DNA of 59,507 bases from Peptoniphilus gorbachii (GCF_016908115.1 NZ_JAFBDH010000008.1:1-59507), one strand, 5' to 3'. Counted from the stretch's first letter, positions 8,897 through 16,703 are shown. Notes: generated from the sequence alone by a model not told the origin. Made by a program: numbers and translations.

Positions 8897-10651
8897 TTAT
8901 TGGATTACTGAAAATAAAACTTTTGCTGCTTTTTCTGCAGTTTTTTCTGTTTTTTCAGCAACTTTTTCTTCTTTAACTTCTTTAGTTTCAGACTTTTCTT
9001 CTTTAACTTCTTCCTTATCGTCTCCTAAAAATTCTTCCATTTCCTTTTTAACTTGGTCTTGGTATTTTTTTAGAAGTTCAGGGTTTTTGTCAAGGTCAGC
9101 TTTTGCTGCAAGAATTTTTTCTAATTCTTCGCCTTCATAAAGGTCTTTTAAAGTTTTTACAATTTCTTCGTCCTTTTGTCCAGTTGATTTCATTGAAGCA
9201 ATCATCTTGTAATTTTCTTCTTTTTCAAGTTCTTGAAGTTTGTCTGCAAGTTCTTTTTCAGTGATGTTAAAGATATCAACTATTGGCATTCCTTCGTTAG
9301 GATCATATTTAACCTTGTAGCCAAAAGCTTCAGATACAAATCTTACTGGGATGTAAGTTTTGTCATTTACAATAGTTGCAGCTGAATCAATAGCAACTTC
9401 TTTGCCATTTACAAGAGCTTTATTTGAACCAATTGTAAGAACAATTTTGTCCTTATCTTTAGAAACTGTAACAGTTCTAGCTTTTCCATTCCAATCAACT
9501 TTTGCACCAATTTTTTCATAGAAAGCACGAGCTGCAAGCATTGTTCTATTATTCATGATTTTTGGAAGAGCTTCAGGATCTTCAAAAGTAATATCTTCTC
9601 CATTTACTCTTACTGTAACTACATTCATTTTTGGCATAATTAAATTCATGTATTCATCCATAGTTAATTTCTTAACTGATGTTGGGAAGTTAATTTTTAC
9701 ATTTTCGTCCTTAACTGTATCAACATTTCCCTTAACAGAAACTTTTACGAAATCAGCAAAGTTAAATGTAAAGGCAAGTTCTTGTTTGAATTTATTTTCT
9801 TCAAAAGTAGTTTTTTCAGAAAGGCTTGAGCCCTTAATCATTTCTTTAATTCCCTTAGCAGCTTCTTTTAAATCTTCTGCCTTGTATTCTTTGTTAAGTT
9901 CTTTGAAATCTTTCTTTTCTTCGTCAGTTAATGGAAGACCAGCCTTATCAACAATTTTAAGAGCGCTTGTTGAAACAGCGTCCCAATTTTTCATAATGTT
10001 ATCTGCATATTTGATAAATTCGTCAATAACGGCATCACTTGTAGTGTTTAAAGTATAAGTGTTGCCTTCAACCTTGTAGTCAATTCCTTGCTTAATATCT
10101 TTAGATGCAGTGTTCATTAAATCTAATAAATCAGTCTTAAATTCTTCAGAGCTAAAGTATTTTGTTGCCTTTGGAGAAAGACCATTTTCTTCATTGGAAA
10201 TTGAGATGTAGTCTTCCTTGATGTCCTTAAGTCCATCTCCAGCTAGGGCGAAAATGTCCTTTGACATAATAACTTCATTATCTTTTACAAAGATATCCAT
10301 TTTAATTTTGTCAGGCACATCTTTGTTAAGACTTGCAACCTCTTCATCTGAACCAGCTTTTTTAGCAATAAGTTCTTTGAACTTTGAGAAGTCCATGTTC
10401 ATTACAACGTGAGCCTTGTCTCTTCCCATTTGTTCGCCAGTAAGAGTTACAGGGAAATTAATATTCAATATTTCATTTGTTTCAGGATCTTTAACTTCAA
10501 CATTGTATTCTAGTTTTCCTGAAACTTTTGAGCCCTTCCAGTCTGCGACCTTTTGAGCTGAGTCAAGGTAAGATGTCGTGTTAGCGCTACAAGCACCAAG
10601 AGTAAGTGCGAATGATAGCACAAGTAAAATAGCTAAAATTTTCTTTTTCAT
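8897..10651 (-). CDS. Lipoprotein with copper-amine-oxidase-N (stalk) domain
   Basis: 584 aa. A lipoprotein signal ends in LTLGAC, with Cys21 as the lipidated residue. Residues about 30-340 form a Lys/Glu/Asp-rich region with no family I recognise; its repeated bulk resembles large anaerobic surface lipoproteins. Residues about 345-465 match the 'stalk' domain: VRVNGEDITFEDPEALPKI, then NRTMLAARAFYEKIGAKVDW, then TYIPVRFVSEAFGYKV. The C-terminal 50 residues are low-complexity KEEVKEEKSETKEVKEEK-like repeats. It should sit on the outer face of the membrane. It has a strong AGGAGG, its own promoter (10859-10887) and a terminator, so it is monocistronic. Function unknown. Confidence 0.8.
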   Translation of the reverse strand: MKKKILAILLVLSFALTLGACSANTTSYLDSAQKVADWKGSKVSGKLEYNVEVKDPETNEILNINFPVTLTGEQMGRDKAHVVMNMDFSKFKELIAKKAGSDEEVASLNKDVPDKIKMDIFVKDNEVIMSKDIFALAGDGLKDIKEDYISISNEENGLSPKATKYFSSEEFKTDLLDLMNTASKDIKQGIDYKVEGNTYTLNTTSDAVIDEFIKYADNIMKNWDAVSTSALKIVDKAGLPLTDEEKKDFKELNKEYKAEDLKEAAKGIKEMIKGSSLSEKTTFEENKFKQELAFTFNFADFVKVSVKGNVDTVKDENVKINFPTSVKKLTMDEYMNLIMPKMNVVTVRVNGEDITFEDPEALPKIMNNRTMLAARAFYEKIGAKVDWNGKARTVTVSKDKDKIVLTIGSNKALVNGKEVAIDSAATIVNDKTYIPVRFVSEAFGYKVKYDPNEGMPIVDIFNITEKELADKLQELEKEENYKMIASMKSTGQKDEEIVKTLKDLYEGEELEKILAAKADLDKNPELLKKYQDQVKKEMEEFLGDDKEEVKEEKSETKEVKEEKVAEKTEKTAEKAAKVLFSVIQ

Positions 10652-10858
10652 AAATACCTCCTATTTTTCTTTATTGTATTACAAGAGAAAAAGCTTTTCA
10701 AATTAAATAAATATTACAAAATTTCTTATTTTGTTGGAAAATTTTTTAACAATAAAAATAATTATTGGCTTAAAATTAAAGATTAATTTTATAAAAATTT
10801 TTTAATTAAGGCTTTTTAAAAATAATACAAAAACAAAGTGTATATACTTTATATTTAC

Positions 10859-10887
10859 ACTATAGTCCCGATATACAAATTTGTCAA
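10859..10887 (-). promoter_or_regulatory. Promoter of the lipoprotein gene, with a leader of about 200 nt
   Basis: On the minus strand TTGACA (10882-10887) and TATAGT (10859-10864) are separated by exactly 17 bp. The first start codon downstream is at 10651, so the untranslated leader is about 200 nt and very AT-rich. The stretch 10888-11108 further upstream holds nothing I can assign; a 60-codon frame there has no ribosome binding site. Confidence 0.65.
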
Positions 10888-11108
10888 GTTATTAAAAAAT
10901 TTTTTCAAAGTTTTAATTTTATGCTTAAGTAAAATTTTTTGAATTTGAAATTTTAATAATATTTTGGATATCCAAATCAAATATAGCAAAAAAACATTTG
11001 TCGAACAAGCAAATAGAGGGGAAACTTTTAGTTGCAAATGAGCATTTTTATATATTTTTTTAATTATTAGACTAAAATTAAATTTTCACACTTTAAATTT
11101 CCAAAATA

Positions 11109-11138
11109 CAAAAAAAGAGACTCATTAGAGAGTCTCTT
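11109..11138 (-). terminator. Terminator of the small transcript
   Basis: Stem AAGAGACTC (11115-11123) and GAGTCTCTT (11130-11138) with a 6-nt loop, followed by seven T on the minus strand. Confidence 0.85.
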
Positions 11139-11218
11139 AAATTTAATTTTCAGTTGTTATGTAACTATAGCTCTATATCTCTTAAATTAAGCATTTAAAC
11201 CTTTAGCACTTAGCTACT

Positions 11219-11272
11219 TCAAATGAGATACTTTGCTACTTTTCCCTTTCGGGATAAATTAAAACTCTTCAT
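11219..11272 (-). CDS. Candidate 17-residue basic peptide
   Basis: The frame reads MKSFNLSRKGKVAKYLI then TGA. ATG is at 11272, and AAGGTGA sits five bases upstream, an ideal Shine-Dalgarno. The peptide has five basic and no acidic residues. It is neither hydrophobic enough for a classical type I toxin nor has a signal peptide. It could be a leader peptide (attenuator sensor), a small toxin or a signalling peptide. The function is unknown; coding status rests on the ribosome binding site and the dedicated promoter. Confidence 0.5.
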   Translation of the reverse strand: MKSFNLSRKGKVAKYLI

Positions 11273-11325
11273 TGGAATCACCTTTTCTTAGTTACCAATT
11301 TGTTTTCATCAGCTAGCTTAACTAT

Positions 11326-11354
11326 AGTATAGAGCATGATTCTATTTTTGTCAA
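11326..11354 (-). promoter_or_regulatory. Near-consensus promoter of the small transcript
   Basis: On the minus strand TTGACA (11349-11354) and TATACT (11326-11331) are exactly 17 bp apart. It begins 8 bp before the stop codon of the upstream gene (11362), so it is a dedicated promoter and not part of that gene's leader. Confidence 0.75.
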
Positions 11355-11361
11355 TGTTTTC

Positions 11362-12081
11362 CTATAAATTTTTTAACTTTTTTAAATTTACTTTATTTTC
11401 TTCAATTTTTCCTTTTTCAAGGGCATCTTTTATTTCTGAAATCAATTGATTTTCAGAGTTTTTTGATCCAACCTTTACGATATAATTTTTTGAATCATCT
11501 TTTCCCTTAATAATAACTTCATTTTCTTTTGACTTGGAAATAGATTTCATACCTTCATAGGGAAAATAATAATTTCCTAAAACTAATCCATTTTCATAGG
11601 ATCCAACTACATTTCCAAGAACATCATTTCCATTTCTAAAGGAATGTTTTTTGGGAATTTCATAAATATCTGTCTCTTTTTCATCTTTAATAAGGAATTT
11701 TCCATTTTGTAAATTAAATAAAAACAATAAAAATAATCCCACTATAAATATTGGACTTGCCAATGTGTTAATTATATCTACATTTCTAAAATACATTTGT
11801 TGTAAAAAGTATATATTTACAAAGAATAAAAATCCTATGTAGACAAATATATTTATATAATAAGTTCTCTTTCTTATTTTTAAACCTGGTAGCTTTGAAA
11901 TATTTTTGTATTTTGAAATAAAATCAACAGCTGTCATAATAAATAAATAATTTATCAATCCCCACATTACTGAATATAATAGGGCACTTTTTCCCATTTC
12001 ATTTTTCATTCCAGATAAACTTAAACCAAAGGGTATTAAGACTGAAATGCCTATAATTGCATTTTGTAATTTTTTATTCAC
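11362..12081 (-). CDS. Four-helix membrane protein with a cytosolic C-terminal domain, unknown
   Basis: 239 aa. Membrane helices lie at about 8-25, 32-52, 74-93 and 105-125. The soluble C-terminal half has alternating beta-strand segments (GNVVGSYENGLVLGNYYFPYEGMKSI, then EVIIKG, then NYIVKVG) and resembles the PH-like domains seen in small Firmicute membrane proteins, but I cannot name a family. Start is GTG at 12081, chosen because AAGGAG lies six bases upstream. The gene upstream is GH73 across a terminator, so this is probably a separate transcript or read-through. Confidence 0.6.
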   Translation of the reverse strand: MNKKLQNAIIGISVLIPFGLSLSGMKNEMGKSALLYSVMWGLINYLFIMTAVDFISKYKNISKLPGLKIRKRTYYINIFVYIGFLFFVNIYFLQQMYFRNVDIINTLASPIFIVGLFLLFLFNLQNGKFLIKDEKETDIYEIPKKHSFRNGNDVLGNVVGSYENGLVLGNYYFPYEGMKSISKSKENEVIIKGKDDSKNYIVKVGSKNSENQLISEIKDALEKGKIEENKVNLKKLKNL

Positions 12082-12101
12082 CTTGTACTCCTTTTAATTA
12101 A

Positions 12102-12123
12102 AATAATCCCTCCTGGGATTATT
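12102..12123 (-). terminator. Terminator overlapping the stop of the glucosaminidase gene
   Basis: Stem AATAATCCC (12102-12110) and GGGATTATT (12115-12123) with loop TCCT, then TTTTAATT on the minus strand. The distal arm overlaps the TAA stop codon at 12122-12124. Confidence 0.7.
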
Positions 12124-12691
12124 ACTCATCATATCTATTTAAATTATATTTTTCTATTACAGAAATTATTTTGTCGGCATAATTTGGATCAGTTGCATAG
12201 CCGCCTTCTTGAATATATTTTGCTGCTTCTTTGTAGTCCTTGGCAGTTTTTACCTTAGAGTATCTCTTAGCTGTAGAAAGAAGTTTTGCATAATGATTAA
12301 AGGATTCACTTTTAGAAGAATATTTTTTAAAATTTTCCATATACCTTCCGCTTTTGCCTTCAACATATTCTTCTGTCTCAAAGACTATGCCATCTTTTTT
12401 TTTCACTGCCTTAATGCCAAAATAATTATTATATTCAAGTGAAAGCTGAGATCTTCCCCAGTTACTTTCTAGAATTGACTGTGCAATCATAACAGAAGGA
12501 AAAAGATCATTTCTCTTTGCCATTCTAACTGCCAATTTTGCACTGTCTTCAATATAATTTTCCCTGTAGTTTTTTTCTTCTAAGTCTCTTTTTTCTTGAG
12601 CCCTATTTATGAAAAAACTCATGAGAAAAATAATTGCAAGAAAAGTTAGGATAATAACAAGACAGCCGCAGCCAATTTTTTTAATTTTCAT
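12122..12691 (-). CDS. Membrane-anchored GH73 endo-beta-N-acetylglucosaminidase
   Basis: 189 aa. An N-terminal anchor (about 8-28) is followed by a FlgJ/LytG-like GH73 domain (about 50-185). The catalytic Glu75 lies in AQSILESNWGRS; NNYFGIK and GGYATDPNYADKI are further family motifs. The family cleaves GlcNAc-MurNAc glycan strands of peptidoglycan during growth and separation. The start overlaps the last 11 bp of the folB-folK gene, so it is translationally coupled to the folate operon although the functions are unrelated. Confidence 0.85.
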   Translation of the reverse strand: MKIKKIGCGCLVIILTFLAIIFLMSFFINRAQEKRDLEEKNYRENYIEDSAKLAVRMAKRNDLFPSVMIAQSILESNWGRSQLSLEYNNYFGIKAVKKKDGIVFETEEYVEGKSGRYMENFKKYSSKSESFNHYAKLLSTAKRYSKVKTAKDYKEAAKYIQEGGYATDPNYADKIISVIEKYNLNRYDE

Positions 12692-13499
12692 TTCTCACTT
12701 CTTCATAAAGTTTACTTATTTTTTTATTTAAAATTGGATGGAAGTAATTTGGAATTAATTCATTTAAAGATTCCAAAACAAATTCACGCTCTGCTATATA
12801 AGGATGAGGAACAATTAATTCATCTGTAAATATTACTTCTCTATCAATAAATAAAATATCAAGATCAATTGTCCTCTCGCCCCATTTTTCATGTCTAACT
12901 CTTCCTAAATCAAGCTCAATCTTTTGCAAAATGTGAAGCAAATCATGGGGATTTTCATAAGAAGAAACTTTTACAACTGTGTTTAAAAAGTCGCCTTGGT
13001 CAGTTTTTCCCCAAGCCTTTGTCTCTATAATACTTGCCTTATCAAGAACTTTAAGACCTTCTCTTTCCATCATTTCAAGGGCACTTTTTATATATCCTTC
13101 TCTATCGCCAAGATTTGTGCCAATGCCGATGTAATAATTTCTTCTTTTTTTATTACATCTAACAGAAGCTGTATCAAGGGGCAAATTTATTGGCGCCCAT
13201 GGTTTTTTTATTGTTAAATCAACTGTCTGTGCAATTTCATAATTGTCAAAAATAAATTTTGTAAGCTTATAGGAAAGAGTCTCAATTAAATCTTCAGTTT
13301 CTCCTTTAAATAAGTCATAAAGCTCATGGGATAATTTTCCATAATCTATGGATTCATCCAAATTTTTTTCTATTGCACATTTTCTAAAACTAAGTCCAAT
13401 TTCTGCACTTATTAAAAATTTTTGTCCAAGTTTTTTTTCTTCTCCAAAAAGTCCATGATTTGCATAAACTTCAAGGTCTTTTATCTTGATAAAATCCAT
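12681..13499 (-). CDS. folK: FolB-FolK fusion: dihydroneopterin aldolase / HPPK
   Basis: 272 aa bifunctional folate enzyme. Residues 1-115 are dihydroneopterin aldolase (YANHGLFGEEKKLGQKF, and KPWAPINLPLDTASVR with the conserved Lys). Residues about 120-272 are 6-hydroxymethyl-7,8-dihydropterin pyrophosphokinase (YIGIGTNLGDR, and RTIDLDILFID with the two metal-binding Asp). It converts dihydroneopterin to the pyrophosphorylated pterin used by dihydropteroate synthase. It follows the HD gene by 10 bp in the operon folE-HD-folBK. No folP is in the window. Confidence 0.94.
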   Translation of the reverse strand: MDFIKIKDLEVYANHGLFGEEKKLGQKFLISAEIGLSFRKCAIEKNLDESIDYGKLSHELYDLFKGETEDLIETLSYKLTKFIFDNYEIAQTVDLTIKKPWAPINLPLDTASVRCNKKRRNYYIGIGTNLGDREGYIKSALEMMEREGLKVLDKASIIETKAWGKTDQGDFLNTVVKVSSYENPHDLLHILQKIELDLGRVRHEKWGERTIDLDILFIDREVIFTDELIVPHPYIAEREFVLESLNELIPNYFHPILNKKISKLYEEVRNEN

Positions 13500-13509
13500 A
13501 ATTCTCCCA

Positions 13510-13989
13510 TCAATATTTTATTTCGTGATTTTTCTTCTCATAGGACCAATTGCAAGCCTCATAGGCAGGACATCTAAAGCAAGGTCTCGATAACTTATCT
13601 GACCTATAAAAAATATTGAAAAATTCATCTTCTGCCAAATCCTTAGTCCTGTGATAGGCTATGCAGTTTAAAATTCTATCTTTTTCTTCACTAGAAAAAT
13701 CTGTAATTTCTAAAATTTCTCTTGCTATATCAACTGATGCCTTAGCATGATTTATCCCTTCTTTAATCTCAATTACACGACCTAAATCATGTAAAAGTGC
13801 CGTTGAATAAATCATATCCTTATCAACATCAACATCTTCTTCTAATTTTAAAATGTAGCAAATTCTAGCAACAGATATAAAATGTTCATAATTGTGCCTA
13901 CAAAAGAATCTATCCCTTTCAAGGTACTCTAATTCATTTAAATAATCATTGTAGATTTTGCTCTTAATGATTTTATTTGTGTTTTTCAC
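13510..13989 (-). CDS. HD-domain phosphohydrolase in the folate operon
   Basis: 159 aa. HD-superfamily metal ligands are visible as HNYEHF, LLHDLGR and CIAYHR. The C-terminal [12 protein letters not shown] may bind metal. GTG start at 13989 overlaps the stop of folE by four bases (GTGA), and folBK follows 10 bp later, so all three are coupled. The known pathway needs a step between FolE and FolB that removes pyrophosphate and phosphate from dihydroneopterin triphosphate; no NudB/FolQ gene is seen here. Assigning this protein to that step is an inference from context. Confidence 0.8.
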   Translation of the reverse strand: MKNTNKIIKSKIYNDYLNELEYLERDRFFCRHNYEHFISVARICYILKLEEDVDVDKDMIYSTALLHDLGRVIEIKEGINHAKASVDIAREILEITDFSSEEKDRILNCIAYHRTKDLAEDEFFNIFYRSDKLSRPCFRCPAYEACNWSYEKKNHEIKY

Positions 13990-14543
13990 TTGAATTCAAT
14001 TAATCTAAAAGCTTCTTGCTTTTGTTTTTCATCAGTTTCTAAAACGCCTCTAGCAACTGCTGTAACAGTTTTTGAGCCAGGTTTTTTAACTCCTCTCATA
14101 TTCATGCACATGTGCTCAGCTTCAATAACAACTAAAACTCCCTTTGGTTCAAGGTATTTCATCATTGCATCTGCAACTTCAATGCTAAGTCTTTCTTGAA
14201 GTTGTGGTTTTTTTGCATAAGTTTCAACAGTTCTTGCAAGTTTAGAAAGTCCAGCAACTTTTTGGTCTGGAATATATGCAATGTGAGCCTTGCCATAAAA
14301 TGGAAGGAAGTGATGCTCACACATTGAGTAGAAGTTTATATCCTTTACTACAACAATATTATCTTCAGTAATCTCAAAAGTTTTTGAAAGATGTTCTTCA
14401 GCAGTTTTGCCAATACCTGCAAAGACTTCTTCATACATCCTTGCAACCCTAGCTGGAGTTTCAACTAAACCTTCTCTAGTTTTGTCTTCTCCAATTGCTT
14501 CGATTATCATTTCTACAGCTTTTTCAATTTTTTCTTTATCCAT
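13986..14543 (-). CDS. folE: GTP cyclohydrolase I
   Basis: 185 aa. It converts GTP to 7,8-dihydroneopterin triphosphate, the first step of folate synthesis. Zinc ligands are in MCEHHFLPF and [24 protein letters not shown] is the usual neighbouring motif. The length is normal. Start ATG 14543 has AAGGAG eight bases upstream. It heads the operon folE-HD-folBK-GH73. A TATAAT-like -10 lies upstream at about 14580 on the minus strand, but no clear -35. Confidence 0.96.
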   Translation of the reverse strand: MDKEKIEKAVEMIIEAIGEDKTREGLVETPARVARMYEEVFAGIGKTAEEHLSKTFEITEDNIVVVKDINFYSMCEHHFLPFYGKAHIAYIPDQKVAGLSKLARTVETYAKKPQLQERLSIEVADAMMKYLEPKGVLVVIEAEHMCMNMRGVKKPGSKTVTAVARGVLETDEKQKQEAFRLIEFK

Positions 14544-14618
14544 TATAATCTCCTTATAGATTTTTTAATTACAAAAATTATTATAACATATTGATGCTTA
14601 CATTAATAACTAATACCC

Positions 14619-14655
14619 ACAAATTAGCTCCTATAATAATAAAGAGCTAATTTGT
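14619..14655. promoter_or_regulatory. 12-bp perfect inverted repeat between divergent genes
   Basis: Arms 14619-14630 and 14644-14655 (ACAAATTAGCTC and its complement) lie between folE (minus) and the carboxypeptidase gene (plus). It is upstream of both start codons, so a terminator role is odd. It may be an operator, a bidirectional insulator or a remnant. Confidence 0.45.
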
Positions 14656-14661
14656 CTTTAA

Positions 14662-14690
14662 TTTACAATTTATTTATAATTTGGTACAAT
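14662..14690 (+). promoter_or_regulatory. Promoter of the D,D-carboxypeptidase gene
   Basis: TTTACA (14662-14667) and TACAAT (14685-14690) are 17 bp apart, 18 bp upstream of the ATG at 14708. The Shine-Dalgarno GAGGTGA is at 14699-14705. Confidence 0.65.
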
Positions 14691-14707
14691 ATTTGCCGAG
14701 GTGAAAG

Positions 14708-16060
14708 ATGAAGAAATTACTTCTATACTTATCTATTGTTTCTATATTATTTTTATCCCCAATAAATGTAATGGCTGAAAATGTAAAAACAGTAGAAAAC
14801 ACAAATCAAAATACAAATCAAAATACAAATCAAAATACCAAGGAAATTGATCCAAATACAATTAGAAATAAAGACTTCTTAGTTCCAACTAAAGAAGGCG
14901 TACAAAAAGCCAATCAATATGAAGCCGATAAAATAAAAAAATTGGAAGAAGTTCCCTTAGAAGGACTTACAAAATCTTATCTTTTAGGAGATTACAAATC
15001 TGGCGAAATTTTAGAAGGTTATAATTTAGATGAAGTTCGTGCAATGGCATCGACTTCAAAGCTTGTTTCAATTTTTGTTGTCTTAGATAAAGTTTCTGAT
15101 GGGTCAATCTCACTAAAGGATGAAGTAGAAATTGATTACGAAGTTGCATCTCTTACTGGTTCAACTTTTAAATTAAAGGAAGGCGACAAGGTTAGTGTAG
15201 AAAAACTAATTGAAGCCTCAATGGTTGTATCAGGTAATGATGCCATAACTGCCCTTGCAAAATACATTGCAGGCTCAACAGATGCCTTTGTAAAAATGAT
15301 GAATGACAAATGTGAAGAGCTTGGACTAAAAAATTCACTAATGGTAAATCCAACTGGACTTACAGATTATGAAATCACCGATTATAACAAGATGACAACA
15401 AGGGAAATGTTTAAACTTGCAACAGAACTTTTAAAACAACATCCTGAGATTTTACAATATACAACAATTGAAAAATTAGAAGAGCCCGAGAGAAATTTTA
15501 TAGAATATAGTACAAATCCAGTTCTTGGTATTGTTCCTGAAGTTGATGGTTTAAAAACCGGCTACACAAATGCAGCTGGCAGATGTGTAATTTTGACAGG
15601 CCTTGAAAAGGGTGTAGAAAATAAATCAAAGGACATGCGATTAATTTGTATAACAACTGGTTCAAATTCTGATTTTGAAAGATTTGTGGCTTGCAAAAGA
15701 CTTATCACAAGAGGATTTGAAGATTATGGCTATAATGCAGTGGGAGATACAGAAAAAGAAGTTAGAACTATAGAAGTTCTTAACTCTCAAGATGAAGGAA
15801 TACCAGTTTATCAAAAGGAAGTTGGATATATTCTTTCAAAGTCCGATAAAAAATTAAAAGAAATAGTAAGTATTGATGAAGATTTAAAAGCTCCCCTAGA
15901 AGCAGGTACTTCAGTTGGAAAAATTTCTTTTTACAAAGATGATGACTTAGTTTATAAAAGTTATTTAATTGTTAAGGACAAGGTTTATGAAAAAGGATTT
16001 TTTAATAAATTTAAAAAAGTCTTTGAAGAAATTTTTGTAAATATAGAAAAGGCAGCTTAA
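14708..16060 (+). CDS. D-alanyl-D-alanine carboxypeptidase (S11, PBP5/DacF type)
   Basis: 450 aa secreted penicillin-binding protein that trims the terminal D-Ala of peptidoglycan stem peptides. The signal peptide is at 1-23. Residues 31-44 contain an Asn/Gln/Thr repeat coded by tandem 12-bp units. The active site has S115-TSK118, S174-GN and K282-TG in the family order. A beta-rich domain follows (about 350-430), and the end FFNKFKKVFEEIF is an amphipathic helix that probably holds the enzyme to the membrane as in PBP5. Confidence 0.94.
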   Translation: MKKLLLYLSIVSILFLSPINVMAENVKTVENTNQNTNQNTNQNTKEIDPNTIRNKDFLVPTKEGVQKANQYEADKIKKLEEVPLEGLTKSYLLGDYKSGEILEGYNLDEVRAMASTSKLVSIFVVLDKVSDGSISLKDEVEIDYEVASLTGSTFKLKEGDKVSVEKLIEASMVVSGNDAITALAKYIAGSTDAFVKMMNDKCEELGLKNSLMVNPTGLTDYEITDYNKMTTREMFKLATELLKQHPEILQYTTIEKLEEPERNFIEYSTNPVLGIVPEVDGLKTGYTNAAGRCVILTGLEKGVENKSKDMRLICITTGSNSDFERFVACKRLITRGFEDYGYNAVGDTEKEVRTIEVLNSQDEGIPVYQKEVGYILSKSDKKLKEIVSIDEDLKAPLEAGTSVGKISFYKDDDLVYKSYLIVKDKVYEKGFFNKFKKVFEEIFVNIEKAA

Positions 16061-16118
16061 AATTATAAAAAATTTTAAATAAAAATTTCAAATTTAAAAT
16101 AAAAAATTTTAAAAAACT

Positions 16119-16146
16119 AGAAGTGTCAAAAAAAATTGACACTTCT
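16119..16146. terminator. Inverted repeat sharing bases with the tRNA-Arg promoter
   Basis: Arms AGAAGTGTCA (16119-16128) and TGACACTTCT (16137-16146) form a 10-bp perfect stem. On the minus strand a T-run follows; on the plus strand it does not, so it is a weak terminator for the carboxypeptidase gene. The right arm contains five of the six bases of the tRNA -35 box. Confidence 0.5.
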
Positions 16147-16164
16147 TAAAAATTTATATACAAT
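16136..16164 (+). promoter_or_regulatory. Promoter of tRNA-Arg
   Basis: TTGACA (16136-16141) and TACAAT (16159-16164) are exactly 17 bp apart, ending 10 bp before the mature tRNA. It is a near-consensus sigma-A promoter. Confidence 0.8.
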
Positions 16165-16174
16165 TATTTTATAG

Positions 16175-16251
16175 GTCTACGTAGCTCAGTAGGATAGAGC
16201 ACACGCCTCCTAAGCGTGGGGCCGGAGGTTCGACTCCTCTCGTGGACGCCA
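16175..16251 (+). tRNA. tRNA-Arg (anticodon CCT)
   Basis: The acceptor stem GTCTACG pairs with CGTGGAC (16241-16247), one G-T pair. The anticodon loop CTCCTAA within stems ACGC/GCGT gives anticodon CCT for codon AGG. The T arm GGAGG-TTCGACT-CCTCT and an encoded CCA (16249-16251) are present. It has its own promoter and terminator. Confidence 0.95.
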
Positions 16252-16253
16252 CT

Positions 16254-16282
16254 ATCACTTGCATTAGCAGGTGATTTTTTTT
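16254..16282 (+). terminator. Terminator of tRNA-Arg
   Basis: Stem ATCACTTGC (16254-16262) and GCAGGTGAT (16267-16275), loop ATTA, followed by seven more T. Confidence 0.85.
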
Positions 16283-16297
16283 GATTTAAAATTTAAA

Positions 16298-16615
16298 CTA
16301 GTCATTAAAAAGTTCTATTACATTTATAACTGGAACTTCATAGGGATGATTTTTCTTTATTATTTTCATAACTTCATCTAAATCACTTTTTCTTATTCTA
16401 AATTCAACTTTATTTTCTAGCACATCTTCAATTTTTCCAAGACTACCTATGTAGGGATTTGCCCCTTCAATTGGTCTAAAGTGTCCTGTTACAGGTGTTT
16501 CTGCGTAGCAAAAATCATAGTTTTCTTCTCTTAAAAATCCGCCTTCATTTATTTTTTCCATTAATTTTTTCGTATTTTCTCTTGGTATAAATACTTCTAT
16601 TTTTAAAAATTTCAT
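16298..16615 (-). CDS. Small PII-like / NIF3-middle-domain protein
   Basis: 105 aa single-domain protein. It begins KIEVFIPRENTKKLMEKI and ends KKNHPYEVPVINVIELFND; the HPYE-P motif and the IGSLGKIE segment are those of the PII/CutA-like domain inserted in YqfO/NIF3 family proteins. Here that domain stands alone. Proposed roles for the family (metal or nucleotide binding) are not established. AGGAGG lies just upstream of 16615. It converges on the tRNA-Arg terminator. Confidence 0.7.
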   Translation of the reverse strand: MKFLKIEVFIPRENTKKLMEKINEGGFLREENYDFCYAETPVTGHFRPIEGANPYIGSLGKIEDVLENKVEFRIRKSDLDEVMKIIKKNHPYEVPVINVIELFND

Positions 16616-16703
16616 GATAAACCTCCTATTTTTTTATACCCAAATTAGAAAAAATTGTTTAAATTGTTATTCATTGGTTATAAATAAATCAGGAGGGGAG
16701 ATT

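Larger units (their letters stand above)
11109..11320 (-). ncRNA. Small transcript with own promoter and terminator, carrying a 17-codon ORF
   Basis: The promoter at 11326-11354 and terminator at 11109-11138 define a transcript of about 210 nt on the minus strand. It contains a 17-codon ORF (11219-11272) preceded by AAAGGTGA. The last 80 nt between ORF and terminator could fold. I compared it by eye with common riboswitches (lysine, SAM-I, M-box, ydaO), T-box, 6S RNA and tmRNA and saw no match. It could be a peptide mRNA, a dual-function small RNA, or the leader of a lost resistance gene. Confidence 0.55.

Noticed and set aside
9555-10058. 167-codon frame on the plus strand inside the lipoprotein gene
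   Set aside because: It is the antisense shadow of a long gene with signal peptide and known domain; no ribosome binding site, and low-complexity Ser/Leu/Phe composition typical of shadows.
10855-11037. 60-codon frame in the spacer upstream of the lipoprotein gene
   Set aside because: No ribosome binding site, and its end overlaps the strong promoter at 10859-10887.
11109-11354. Known riboswitch, T-box, 6S RNA or tmRNA
   Set aside because: None of the conserved cores I know of these classes is visible, and no tRNA-like end or specifier loop is present; left as an unassigned transcript.
14790-14845. Short tandem repeat (CAAAATACAAAT units) as an intergenic repeat
   Set aside because: It is inside the coding sequence of the carboxypeptidase and only encodes an Asn/Gln/Thr linker after the signal peptide.
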